Below are positions 33,290-44,281 of a stretch of DNA of 64,000 nt, one piece after another (the stretch's first letter is position 1; the number at the start of each line of letters is the position of its first letter). The stretch comes from Kingdonia uniflora. Lineage: Eukaryota; Streptophyta; Magnoliopsida; Ranunculales; Circaeasteraceae. The position numbers and the translations under genes were made by a program. The notes below the pieces were generated by a model, which saw only the letters and a list, made by a program, of their open reading frames with translations, made no database searches and was not told the origin of the DNA. The stretch covers positions 1 through 64,000 of the forward strand of contig JACGCM010000006.1 of assembly GCA_014058105.1 (NCBI GenBank), in the 5' to 3' direction.

Positions 33290-36200
33290 CTCCTCAAAAG
33301 TCAGGTCTTGTGTCATACCATTCTCCTCCATCCAAGTAATTTGCCCTGTTGGCACATCTATCAGCACTGAAGTTGGCTTCTATCTAGGAACGATTAATTC
33401 CGATAGTCATCTGAGCATTAGAGTAATGCCATATGGCCTTTAGCTGCCAAGGCATGTTGTTACTGCTGAAAGCCTCAACTGTAGCTCTAGAATCAGAAGT
33501 GATAAGGAGATGCAACCAACCTATAGATAAGGCCTTCTCAGCTACAGCTAAGATTGCTGTACATTCTGTCATGTATCAGGTTGTGAGTCCCATATTTTGT
33601 ATAAGGACACAAATAAAATCTGCCCTGATATCTCTGAAAACCACACCATAGCCTCCAATGCTTGGGTTACCAGTACATGAACCATCACAGTTTGCTTTTA
33701 CTTCACCTCCCATTGGGAGAGTCCAATAACAGGCTTTAATGTCTGAGGGCTTTTTCCGTTTATAGACTGTTCCCAAGTTTTTTATGATTTGTAGGTCCTG
33801 AATGGTATTGTAGATGGTGTTTTTAGTGTTGTCAGAAGCAATTCTCACCTGTGTGATAATATACTATTTTGCTTCAGTAAGGTTCCCAACTGGTTCATCA
33901 TGCCTGATCTGATTTCTAGACGTCCAAATGTAGTTAAAAGCTGCTAGAGCAAGATTAAACCATAAGTCCAGAATAAGAGAGCTTCTGACTGCTGCAAGTT
34001 TGAGAAGGTTGATGAAGGTTCAGTTTTGCAAGTTGAAACCAAAAATATTTAAAGCCCAATTACAGATATCAGCAACCAATCTGCAGTTTAAAAAAGGTGC
34101 TCTGGCGTTTCAGTGTTGTTATTGCACAAATAACATCTAGAAGCAAGGTGGATCTGTTGTCTTTGGATTCTGTCATCAGTGTGAATAGCTTTATGGAACA
34201 TCCTCCAATCTAAGTTGTTATGTCTTGGGTAAGAGTTGGCTTCCATAAGAAGTTGCTCCACCAATAGGGTGTATTTCTACTTCTAATGCTCTCATGTGCA
34301 TCTGTAAATATTTCCGGGAGATTTGGAGTATAGTAACAAGTATTAGTGCCTGAAGTTCTAAGAAATATGTTAGCAAAATTTGCGCAAACTGTTTGTAGCA
34401 GCCTTGCTGTAGGGTTTTCAAGATGACATTTTCCATTGTGAATAAGATCTCTATCTGTTTTGCCCATTCTTCCCAAAGAATTTATCCCCAAGATATAATT
34501 TTAAATTGGACTAGTTAGAGCCCATGTATCAGCCCATATGCTCGTATTGTCACCAGTTCCAATGTCCCAGTGAGATTGTTTGAGAACTATTTTGTAGGTT
34601 TCCTTAACCCCTCTCCAAATAGAAGACCTATTACAGTATTGAATGATCACCCCCTCCTTGTTGAAATATTTAGATCTCATATATTATGCCCAAGCCCTCT
34701 GTTTTTCTTCAATAGGCCATGCTAGCTTCATCAACATAGACATATTTATGGCTTTAAGTCTTCTTAGACCTATACCACCTTCCTTGTATGGTTTATAGCA
34801 TTTCTCCCATGCAATAGTTGTGCTTTTTAGCTTGGTGTGATTACCAGTCCAGATAAAGTTTCTTAATGCAGTTTCACATTCACTAACAATAGAAGAGGGC
34901 CACTTATAGATGGCCATGTTGAAAGCTGGAATACTACTCAGTACAGACTGAGCCAACACTATTCTGCCCTGAAAGGAGAGCAACTAACCATTATAGCTAT
35001 TGGCCCTTTTTTCACTTTATCCACAATAGTTCTGAGACTGGGTGCAATAACTCTGCTTTAAACAATAAGTACCCCAAGGTATGTTTCTGGGAATTTCCCT
35101 TGCTTAATGCCAAAAATGTTTCCATCTCTTTTTCCCTTGTTTCAAACATTGAACCCATGAAAATTATGCTCTTAGTGTTGTTAATTTACTGCCCTGTTGC
35201 ACTCTGGTAGGAGTCTAATAGAGCCTTGATCCTTTTCAGTCCCCTAACATGCCCATTTGAAAAGATTATAATATCATCTGCAAAGAATTAAAAAGGAGGG
35301 CATTGAACTCCTTTATGGGCTGCCATAGCTTGAACACTGCCCTTATCTCTAAGTTAGTGTAGTCCCCTTGCTAGGACTTCTTCAACAAAGGCAAAACTTC
35401 AAAAAACTCTGTAGCCCCCATTACTGAGATGTTTGCACTCTGTAAAATGCACATGTATAAACCATTTATCTTTAAAGCCAAATCTTCTTAACACTCTAAT
35501 AAGGAAATTCCAATCAAGTATATCAAATGTCTGTGAAATATCCACTTTGAGAGCAACATTTCCACCTTTTTTTCTTGTCATCTAGTTCATTCATAAGCTC
35601 ACGGAGAAAGCCTATGTTTGATTGGATATTTCTTCCAGGCTTCGCACCTTGTTCTTGAGATATGAGTCTAGCTGTAATTGATTTCAATCTTGTGGCCACG
35701 ATCTTAGTGATTATCTTGAAACAAAGGTTACTAAAACAAATTGGTCTTAATTGCTTCAATTTGAAGGAATTATCTTCTTTTGGAATCAGGATTATAAGGT
35801 TTGCATTAAAGCCATTAGGGCGGACTGGTTCAACAAAGAAAGATTTGATGGCATGATAGACAGTGTTACCTATTATGGACCAGCAAGTTCTACAGAACAT
35901 ACTTTGGAAACCATCAGGTCCAGGGGCACTCTCAGCATTCATATCAAATACAGCCACTCTAACTTCTTCATCTGCAGGTATAGAGAAAAGCAAATTATTC
36001 TCAGCATCTATGGCAAGGCTGGGATGAGGTTAAGAAGGTCTTGATCCGTTCTTGTAGAGTTGTCCTTGGTGAATTTCTGCTTAAAGTATATGCTGCTTAA
36101 TATCATCTTGGCTGGTAAGGTTGTTGTCCTGGTCTATAATAGTATTAGTTATGAAGGTCTTGTTTCTTCTGTTTTTTGTCACACTGTGAAAGTAGGAGGC

Positions 36201-37080
36201 ATTTCTATCTCCACGCTTGGCCCATTTGAGTCTTGACCTTTGTAGCCACACATTCTCCTCTTGAGGTAAGGCATGTTTAATTTTCTGCTCAGTTGTTGAG
36301 ATATGCTGTTGAACCATGTCATTATCTAGAGAAAGCTCTTGGACTTCCAAGTAACCCTGAAGTTCTGAGTTTAAGTTGTCCATGCTGAGGAAATCTTTAT
36401 CAAATATCTCCTTTCTCTAGACTTTAATTGTTGCTTTAACCATTTTGAACTTTGTTTTCAATATATAAAGAGAGGCACCATATATAGCAATATTCCAAAC
36501 AATTAGAATAAGTGGTAAAAATGAAGAGTGATCACCCCAAACTTCAGGTACCCGAATGGGCAGTTGGAGGGCATTGGGATTGTAGTATCTCAACTGGTAA
36601 TCATCCCATGGTCTGAATTAAGCCTTGATGAAATACTGGATCACTAGTTAGAGTAGCTCTCCATCCACAATTAGGGATTTCTCTATCAAACAAGCACAAA
36701 ATTCTTTTGTTTGTATCTTGGCCATTGCACCATGAATATCTTAGACCAATCCTGAGAGATTTCTCTAGACCTGCAGTGTCTATAAAATCATGAAAATCAG
36801 AAATAGATAACCTGGAGTGAGGTTTATCTCCCAATTTTTCATTCCCAGCCAAAAGAGCATTAAAGTCTCCATGTATCAACCAAGGAAATGGCCAGTTTTT
36901 GAGTTAAGAAAGCTCACCCCAAAGAATCTTTCTTTGTTGGATATTGCAGCTTGCATGTACCCATATAAAGAGTTTATCTACAAAATAGAAAGTAACATGT
37001 TGTGTAGAAGCCAAAACCAAGTCAGGTATGTCTACGACTTTCTTCCAGAAAACCTAGATGTTGGCAAGAAGTTCATCAGC
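33290..37080 (-). pseudogene. LINE ORF2: endonuclease, reverse transcriptase, RNase H
   Basis: The endonuclease part (36,600-37,080) shows LVLASTQHVTF, HASCN and MIHGDFNALLAGNEKL; its first ~60 residues are missing. The reverse transcriptase (34,690-36,120) has APGPDGFQ, LIILIPKEDN, LRPICFSNLCFKIITKI and the catalytic FADD at 35,274-35,285. The C-terminal region includes FQGRIVLAQSVLSSIP and the typical FIWTG. RNase H (33,300-33,850) retains acidic sites in NCDGSCTGNP, MTECTAI, ITSDSRATV and FSADRCANRAN. The protein would nick DNA and copy LINE RNA, but the frame is broken in many places. Confidence 0.85.
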
Positions 37081-37084
37081 TGCA

Positions 37085-37852
37085 TTAATGTATAGAGGTT
37101 GATATTTTGAAACAATTTTTCTTAAATAAATTTGAAATTTTTTTATTTCCAAATCTCTTGAATTTCAGTAAAGAATCTTCATGTGGGTTTGAGATCTTGA
37201 GACCTAGATTTGGACCTTGTTGCAGGTATATTTGTATTGCGTCCCTTCCTCTTCTTTTGTATTTTTTCTTAGGCTTAGTGAAATCATCATTGTCAGCCTC
37301 CATACTTGTGACTCCCACTCCATCTTCGGCATCTCCATGATCACTGGACTCCCCACTGCTGCTTTCACTATACTGTACCTCCTCCATTTCAACTTCATTA
37401 TCAGTGTCTCCCCATTTCTTTGATATAATAGTGTTAGATGTAGAGTCTGTAGTATCTCCACTCTCCTTGTTCTCATTCTGAGTTTCAGTGGCCTCATGTG
37501 AGTTAATAGTTTGATCAACCTCCTCCACTGGATTGGTGCCATCTTGTAAACCATTAGCCTTTGAACTACCTGGTCTATTCATCCCTAGGAAGTTAATCAC
37601 AGGTTAGGATGTGATTGGATCGGATTGCTATTGTGTTTCTTTGCCCTTGCTTAAACTGCTAACCATTTCATGAACTTTCTCAACTTCTTCTTTAATGTTT
37701 AAGGCCTCTGATTTCTTCCCTGTTTCATCAGTGTTGTGTTATTTTTTGTTCTTTCTTGCTTTCTCAACCACTATCTTTTGCTTCTCCATTTCTGCTTTAT
37801 GTTTCTCACCATCAACAAATGCTTGTTTGACTGACTGCAATCAGACACAAAG
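37085..37852 (-). pseudogene. LINE ORF1, C-terminal half
   Basis: The region from the LTR element downward begins with a polar stretch and contains the open frame 37,085-37,600, starting MINFLGMNRPGSSKANGLQD. It is rich in E, D, S and T (EVEMEEVQYSESSSGESSDH) and then in basic residues (KKKYKRRGRD). This composition fits the variable tail of a plant LINE ORF1 nucleic-acid chaperone. It continues the zinc-knuckle part located on the other side of the inserted LTR element. Confidence 0.55.
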
Positions 37853-38179
37853 TGACATGATTACTACGAACGCATAAGCGAGATTCGTATGAAGATCACG
37901 TTGTATTTGAGAGTTAGAGAAAACTTGAGTTTCAACTAAACAGATCAACTTTCATTAATCAAAATCAACTGAAAACAAATTACCTAGAGCTCCCCTTTTA
38001 TAGAACACAAGGGGAGGTTAGAATTAGGAACCCTAATTCTAATTGAAATGGAATTCTACTTAAATTGGGAAACTGCTAATAACTCACATTGGACCTCTCC
38101 AACAGAGCTTAAGCTAAAGCATAAAACATAAAATAAACATAGGTCACACGGAGGTCCCTGTGAGGGATGCACCACATCA
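37853..38179 (-). repeat. 3' LTR of the compact element
   Basis: The LTR is 327 bp and matches 39,176-39,508 with a few substitutions and a small gap near the end (the other copy has an extra AGACGAC). On the - strand it starts TGATG and ends TCATGTCA. Confidence 0.9.
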
Positions 38180-39123
38180 AACCCTCCGTCTGAGAAGACT
38201 TCGTCCACGAAATCAAGGGGGCGGTGCTCCAGAGGACTCACGTACGTATGTAGTATGTATCCCAGTCTCTTCGTCTTCATCCCACAGAATGCACACGAAA
38301 TCTGCATGGTGGAACTCTTCTGGAAATCATGAAATCTTTCAAGGAATTTTCCATACCCTGCAACATCATGTGACGATGACGTCATTATTTTCTTTTGAGA
38401 TTCAAATGCGTATGGCGCACGTGAGGCGTCATCTTCTCCTTCACGAACTGGATCGTTCTCCCTTGCACCAACTCCAATTGGAATTTCGTTCGCAGCCATT
38501 GTACAGGCCAAAACTTTGTTTAGTGACGTCCGCTGGACCTCAGAGAGAGTAAGTAACGACCCTTTTTCGCCAATTGTAATTTTCTTCGCTCCCATATTGT
38601 CGATAATTACGCCAATTAGGGTTTTCGAAACTACGGCCTTTTCGTCAACAACTTCTGCTGGCAAGGCTCCAATTGGAATCCGTGGTGATTTCTGGTAACT
38701 CCTTTATCGCCAATCCTCGCTATTTCACGAATTGTGACGGAGCTTTTTATTGCGGATTCGATGAATATTATGACACCGTTCGGCGTTGCCTTTGAGTGTG
38801 TCGATGATGGTAGGTCATTGACCGGACCTTCCAAGACTGTCAGCGTCTATTTGCTCGTCGTATCAAACATCGGGGTTTCCAATCTCACGTCGCTAGCAAC
38901 GGGAAGACGTACAAATGGGGTTTCCATTTCACCGGTCTTTGCGGTGGTGCTCCAATCTTCGGGATAATCGTCGTAAATAGGCGAAAAATCATCGTTAATT
39001 GGGGGGGGGGGGGGGAAAGGCTCATCTACTCAAAGCCTCGACAAGCTTATCAAGCTTATCCTCTATCCTTGCTACATCTTGAGCTAAAATAGGTTTCTTC
39101 GTCGCAGTTCTTCCACGAGACAT
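38180..39123 (-). pseudogene. Orphan ORF of the compact LTR element
   Basis: The ATG at 39,123 opens MSRGRTATKKPILAQDVARI, followed by a short amphipathic stretch (EDKLDKLVEALSR). A run of 15 C on this strand then shifts the frame. In the next frame come an acidic stretch (PIYDDYPEDWSTTAKTGEME), one TAG stop, and SATPNG-type sequence. After another shift near 38,690 a long frame runs to the 3' LTR (LPAEVVDEKAVVSKTLIGVI ... LEHRPLDFVDEVFSDGGF). About 320 residues are implied. I do not recognise a family. It could be a diverged gag or a captured host sequence. Confidence 0.55.
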
Positions 39124-39161
39124 CTTTGCTCTTGAAACTAACTACACTTAGATCTCACGCA

Positions 39162-39173
39162 GCTCTGATACCA
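39162..39173 (-). promoter_or_regulatory. Primer-binding site, tRNA-iMet type
   Basis: On the - strand TGGTATCAGAGC follows the 5' LTR after two bases. It is complementary to the 3' end of plant initiator methionine tRNA, the usual primer of many plant LTR elements. Confidence 0.9.
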
Positions 39174-39175
39174 AT

Positions 39176-39508
39176 TGACGTGATTACTACGAACGCAGAA
39201 ACGAGATTCGTATGAAGATCACGTTGTATTTGAGAGTTAGAGAAAACTAGGGTTTTAACTAAACAAATCAACTTTCATTAATCAAAATCAACTGAAAACA
39301 AATTACCTAGACCTCCCCTTTTATAGAACACAAGGGAGGGTTATAATTAGGAACCATAATTCTAATTGAAATGAAATTCTACTTAAATTGGGAAACTGCT
39401 AATAACCCACATTGGACCTCTCCAACAGAGCTTAAGCTAAAGCATAAAACATAAAATAAACATAGGTCACACGGAGGTAGACGACCCTATGAGGGATGCG
39501 CTACATCA
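39176..39508 (-). repeat. 5' LTR of the compact element
   Basis: The LTR is 333 bp and starts TGATGTAGCGCATCC on the - strand. It adjoins the primer site on its inner side and CAAAATGCCC of LINE ORF1 on its outer side. Confidence 0.9.
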
Positions 39509-39814
39509 CAAAATGCCCTACAATTTCACTGTGTTGACAAAACTTGGGTGGTTCCAGAATCTGGACTTGCCATAATTTCACTCCCTCATCTTCAATATGA
39601 ATGTCTTTTGGTGCTATTTTAGAGAAATCTATCTCAATTAGAACACTGGCAAGGATGCGCCACATCACAAAGTGCCCTACAATTTCGTTGTGTTAACAAA
39701 ACTTGGGTGGTTCCAGAATCCGGAATTCTTGCCATAATTTCACTCCCTCATCTTCAATATGAATGCCTTTTGGTGCTATTTTAGAGAAATCTATCTCAAT
39801 TAGAACACTGGCAA
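39494..39814. repeat. Tandem duplication (159/162 bp) spanning the LTR edge and LINE ORF1
   Basis: Copies 39,494-39,652 and 39,653-39,814 are nearly identical. Both begin with the last 15 bases of the LTR (GGATGCG..ACATCA) followed by LINE sequence. The duplication therefore happened after the LTR element inserted. Confidence 0.85.
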
Positions 39815-40700
39815 ATATATATATATTTATTTATTTATTTATTTATTTATTTTTTATTTATCTTTTATTTTTTATTTTTTTTTTATTTTTTTTTTTGTCT
39901 TGTAGATTGATCCACTCTTATTGGGTTTCCTAGAGCTTTGCCCATTGACATAAGGTTTTTATAGGACCAATACTCCTTTGATTTTCTGTGTTGAACCTTC
40001 TAGAGCAAGGCATGAGTCTCATTGGTCATTTTTCAATAAACAAAGTATCTCCTCTTCAAAAAAATTGTTTATCTTCTTTGATATCAAGCCTAATAATAAA
40101 TAATAATAAAACCTTACCTGTTGGGATGAATTTTCATGTACCTTTGACTTTCCACTTCTCTATGGCTTGAGTTCTGATCTCCAATGGTGGAAGTCCGCCA
40201 ATTTGGCTATATTTTAAATATTACAATTCATCAGCTATTGAATCCTGGGAGATGATCACAACTGATTTGTCCCCTCGAAGTGTAGGTAAAAGTATCTCTT
40301 CGATTGGGATTAATTTTAAAGCCTATTAGCAAAGGTTTGAGGCTTCTCTCGATCAAGGTTTTGGATCTGGTTGATTATCTATACGTTCACCCTCAGTATC
40401 CAGAGCCTTCTTATTGATTGTAGTACCTGATTGGATAGCTTCTTCATGGCTTTGATATGCTTCTGCAGCTTCTAGTTGTTTGTTTTCTTCATCACGATTG
40501 ATGTAAGGGGTCTTAAACCACTTCCAAATTCCACTTTAAACAGATCTATAGATGAGAGGTTCATCTTAAGGGATCACGAACCTGGCATTGATTGGGAGAT
40601 CAAAGATTCGTGAGGGACAAATTTTGCGCCAATTTTTTTAAGCTCTGCTAGGGTTTCTCAGCCTAATGTGACTTTCACATGGAGTACTCTTAAAGAAAAA
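39509..40700 (-). pseudogene. LINE ORF1, N-terminal half
   Basis: Going down the - strand from about 40,700: ELKKIGAKFVPHESLI, DKSVVIISQDSIADEL, YLKYSQIGGLPPLEIRTQAI, WKVKGTWKF-like sequence, ASVLIEIDFSKIAPKDIHIE, and then PPKFCQHSEIVGH, a degenerate zinc knuckle. The layout (RNA-binding-like domain followed by a CCHC-type knuckle) is that of plant LINE ORF1 proteins. Frameshifts and stops are many. The last part exists twice through the tandem duplication at 39,494-39,814. Confidence 0.65.
39814..39896. repeat. AT-rich simple repeat
   Basis: (AT)n passes into (TTTA)n and then T-rich tracts. It is low-complexity sequence directly after the tandem duplication. Confidence 0.9.
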
Positions 40701-40899
40701 AGTGTTTTTAATGGCATGGCGCCCCAAATTCCAGCCCATCCCTACTCTCAAGGACGTATTGGAGTGTCCTTTCAGATGTCTACGCCTGAATGGAATGCCT
40801 AGGAGTTCTTCTCAGTATCTATCTTCTATACACCTAAGAGTATTCATCAGCCATTTTTTGATCTCAGCCGTTCGTTACCCATCTCTCGTGAGTAGGGAT

Positions 40900-41300
40900 T
40901 ATTTAGGCCGTTCGGATCTCTTCTATTCTTTAAAATTAAGTCTCAGCCGTCGGATCTCACAAAAAATTTCAGACTTAGTTCAAACTTCAAAACTGCCAAA
41001 TTATCTGCCGATTTAGCCTATATTTTCAGTCAACCAACATATATTTTAAGCTTTAAAGCCAATTCATATGGCGAACTTTGGTCTTTTCATCTTCATCTAT
41101 GCTTAACGATTCTAGATCGCCTGCGATTCCAAAATCATTTCATTAAAGATTAGATCTGAGGTAACCCTAAACGATCTCTACACTTTGAACTCAACTCAAT
41201 ACTTGGTCCGTGAATTTCAAACCTGTATTATTTTTTACTTGCTTAGATCATGTCAGATTAGAAGTAATTAATATTTGTTTTCATTGTGTTGATTTACAGT
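40900..41300. other. Spacer before the PDH fragment
   Basis: This holds the outer LINE 5' region, with CAGCCGT-type motifs near 40,865-40,955, and AT-rich sequence. No ORF or RNA gene was seen. A TTTACAG acceptor-like site at 41,294-41,300 leads into the PDH fragment. Confidence 0.4.
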
Positions 41301-41316
41301 GAATTGTTTGTCGAGA

Positions 41317-41658
41317 TTGTCGGGGTGCAGGTTTCGTTAGGGTGTGGGTTGGTGTTTGGGAAGAAGTACGTTTATGATGTATGGTGATGGCGCGGCGAAT
41401 CAAGGGCAGTTGTTTGAAGCATTGAATATGTCTGCACTTTGGGATTTGCCCGCAATTATGGTTTGTGAGAATAATTACTGTAAATAAGAGTGGTTAAGTA
41501 AGAGTTTTAATAGGTGGATAATTGAATAATTGAATTGTGCTTATTGGGTTTTTGTTTATTGTTGGATTGGTGTTGTAGATGGAATGGGGACGGCGGAATG
41601 GAGAGCAGTGAAGAGCGTTGCGTATTATAGGCGTGGAGATTATGTTCCTGGTTTAAAG
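41317..41658 (+). pseudogene. Pyruvate dehydrogenase E1-alpha fragment (two exons)
   Basis: E1-alpha is the thiamine-diphosphate-binding subunit of the PDH complex. Exon one (about 41,317-41,479) reads [18 protein letters not shown], then, in another frame, [20 protein letters not shown] and [23 protein letters not shown] is the ThDP/Mg motif of the family. Exon two (41,579-41,658) gives [20 protein letters not shown] and YVPGLK. The GT-AG intron 41,480-41,578 is preserved and the Y codon is split correctly. About ten residues are lost before MYGDG, with a frameshift. No upstream or downstream exons were found. A Copia array starts 150 bp into the next intron. Confidence 0.85.
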
Positions 41659-41805
41659 GTGAGGCCAAGCTTTATACATTTGTTATTTGGTTTATGTGAA
41701 ATTTTGAGTTCTTAGTTAGATTTATGCGTATGCTTGTAATTGAGTTGCAAAATAGATTCCTGTAGTAGTTGTTAATCACATATATAGTTGTCACTATTAA
41801 GGCTG

Positions 41806-42503
41806 TGTTGGAAAATACAATATGATTTGTTTTTCCTTTAAAGTTTAAATGGTGGAACTAAGTGGTTTTAGTCCCACATTGGATATGAGGGAAACACAAC
41901 TCTCCTATATAAGTAAATCAAACACTTACCTTGTTGTAATGTGTATGAGAGTTGGTGGGTCACACGCGAATGTGCAAGCTAGCTTGGGTGCATGGGCTAC
42001 CCATGGGATTCCTCGACCTAGGAAACCCGCTTATTATTATAAGTCTACGATTGGGCCTTGGGGCCTTGGGCCATGGGATCATGGGGATTCCTTTAAACAC
42101 TTAGTCATTTTTTGGGCTTGAGGCGTGAGTTGGGGTGTCCCCAACAGACGCACCTTAAGGTGAGACACTTGGTGAAGAGACCCTAACTTGAGGTGTGACT
42201 CTCGGTGAAGAGTCACCTACGCTCTATATAACCCAATTTCGTTTTCATTTATGATTATCAGTTTTTCAGAGTTTTCTTGAGTCTTTTTACAAAGACAAAA
42301 CAAACGCAATCAAAGTTCGTTTGGCAGAAAGATCGAAGTGCTTTCTTCTTTCTGCGACTGATCGTTGTATCCTGGGAGACAGGGGCCTATATTCCTGCAA
42401 AGCACTGTGGCAGGGGAGAATTTTTCTTTAGGAGATAGTGTGTATACACTAGACTCGATCATCACCTTAAGAGGTGTTGGTTTTCATTACAGATTGGAAC
42501 ACA
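41806..42503 (+). repeat. Copia LTR copy 1 (full length)
   Basis: This is the only copy with the real 5' edge (TGTTGGAAAATACAATATG). It has a TATA region (CTCTATATAACCC) near 42,222 and ends GGAACACA. It contains the palindrome CACCTTAAGGTG and an inverted repeat GTGACTC/GAGTCAC just before the TATA box. Confidence 0.85.
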
Positions 42504-42552
42504 ATCTTAAGACAAACTATTTTTTTATTCAGTGTGATCAAAAATTGCAGCC

Positions 42553-43646
42553 ATGTTGAATCTCACTGAGAAGGAGGGTGAAAATGGCAACCTACACGTT
42601 TTGAAGGCGAAGCGTGAGAAGCTCAATAGCCCTGAATTCAAGCGTTAGCAACAGAAGATGGTATTCTTTCTCACAACTCTGAACTTAGCAAAATTCCTCA
42701 AAGAGGAAAAACCAGAGTTGTAAGAGGAAGAAACTGACCTAACAACTATAGTAGCAGTGGAGGCGTGGATTCATTCCAACTTTCTGTGTCAGAATTATAT
42801 TCTGAATGGGTTGGACAGCAAAATGTATAATGTGTACAGTCCAACGGAGTCTGCAAAGGAACTGTGGGAATCCTTAGAACATAAGTATAAGATGGAAGAT
42901 GCCGGCCTGAAAAAATTATTAGTTGGCAAATTCCTAGATTAAAAATGGTGGATTCCAAGACTGTAATCAGTCAAGTACGGGGACTACAGATTATCCTGTA
43001 TGATATTTATACAGAAGGTATGAGGTTAAGTGAATCATTTCAGGTTGCTGCGATAATTGAGAAGTTGCATTCATCCAGGAAGGACTTCATAAGTTATCTG
43101 AAGAATAAGAGGAAAGAAATGAAGTTGGAGGAACTGGTCGTAAGGCTAAGGATCGAAGATGATAACAAATCCAACGAAAAGAAGGATGTTGTTCATTCTT
43201 ACGATGCCAAGGCTAACATGGTCGAGGGAAACCCTAAACCCCATAAGAAAAATGGGAAGAAAGGGAAAAATGGGTAGAGTTTCCTGGGCCCTAAGGGCAA
43301 GGACTTTAAGAAGTTCACAGGGAGTTGTTATGTTTGTGGCAAACCAGGGCACAAGTCAATGGAATGCCGCAAGCGTAAAATCGGACCAGAAAGTGGCAAA
43401 GGCACTCAAGCAAACATTGTTGAGATAGAGAACCAGTGTGCAGTAATTTCCGAAATCAACCTGGCAAGCGATTCCAGATGATGGTTTATGGACACAGGGG
43501 CCACACGTCATATATGCTATGACAGGACTTAATTTACTACCTACAATAAGACTGAACATAAAGAGAAAGTGGTCATGGGCAACGTTTCGACGTCAAGGGT
43601 CGAAGGAAAAGGATATGAGGGAAACACAACTCTCATATATAAGTAA
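42553..43646 (+). pseudogene. Copia gag copy 1
   Basis: It starts MLNLTEKEGENGNLHVLKAK. The UBN2-type Copia capsid region follows (NYILNGLDSKMYNVYSPTES, AKELWESLEHKYK), then the zinc knuckle [14 protein letters not shown] and the protease start MDTGATRHIC. It ends in the LTR-derived tail [10 protein letters not shown]. This is the most damaged copy: W-to-stop early, further stops, and a one-base deletion at about 42,940. Confidence 0.85.
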
Positions 43647-44233
43647 ATCAAGCACTTAACTTGTTGTAATGTGTGTGAGAGTTGGCGGGTCACATGCGCA
43701 TGTAAAACCTAGCTTGGGTGCATAGGCCACCCATGGGCTTGCTCGACATAGGAAACCCGCTTATTATTATAAGTCAATGATTGGGCCTTGGGGCCTTGGG
43801 CCATAGGCTCATGGGGATTCCTTTAAAAACATAGTTGTTTTTTGGGTTTGAGGTGTGAGTTGGGGTGTCTCCAACAGACGCACCTTAAGGTGTGACTCTT
43901 GGTGAAGAGGCACTAACATGAGGTGTAACTCTCGGCGAAGAGTCACCTAAGCTCTATATAACCCAATTTCGTTTTCATTTATGATTATCAGTTTTTTAGA
44001 GTTTTCTTGAGACTTTTTACAAAGAGAAAACAGACTCAATCAAAGTTCGTTTGGCAGAAAGATAGAAATGCTTTCTTCTTTCTGCGACTGATCGTTATAT
44101 CCTGGGAGACAGGGGCCTATATTCCTGTAAAGCACTGTGGCAGGGGAGAATCTGCCTTAAGGAAATAGTGTGTATACACTAGACTCGATCATCTTCTTAA
44201 GAGGTGTTGGTTTTTCATGCAGATTGGAACACA
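43611..44233 (+). repeat. Copia LTR copy 2 (lacks first 75 bp)
   Basis: It starts at GGATATGAGGG, fused to the upstream gag, and ends GGAACACA. The TATA region and hairpins are retained. Confidence 0.9.
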
Positions 44234-44281
44234 ATCTTAAGACAGACTATTTTTTTTTCTGTGTGATCAAAAACTGCAGCA

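Larger units (their letters stand above)
37853..39508 (-). mobile_element. Compact non-autonomous LTR retrotransposon
   Basis: It has two LTRs of about 330 bp (37,853-38,179 and 39,176-39,508) with TG...CA ends. The target duplication is CAAAG on the left and CAAAA on the right (one change; a later duplicate still reads CAAAG). A tRNA-iMet primer site (39,162-39,173) and a short polypurine run at 38,180-38,190 set the direction as - strand. The internal region is under 1 kb and encodes neither protease, RT nor integrase, only an orphan frame. Total length is 1,656 bp. It inserted into LINE ORF1 and must have been moved by enzymes from another element. Confidence 0.9.
33250..40900 (-). mobile_element. 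Decayed L1-type LINE
   Basis: On the - strand ORF1 runs from about 40,700 down to 37,085, interrupted by an LTR element at 37,853-39,508. It is followed by ORF2 with endonuclease, reverse transcriptase and a C-terminal RNase H down to about 33,290. An RNase H at the end of ORF2 is typical of plant L1-type LINEs. The 5' end is approximate, because coding similarity fades at about 40,700. No poly-A tail or target duplication was found at the 3' end. Stops and frameshifts occur throughout. Confidence 0.8.

Noticed and set aside
37107..37423. Open + strand frames over LINE ORF1
   Set aside because: They are shadows of the acidic LINE ORF1 on the - strand and have no homology that I recognise.
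38160..38552. 130-codon + strand frame in the compact LTR element
   Set aside because: It runs against the direction set by PBS and PPT and overlaps the longer - strand frame. It was not taken as a gene.
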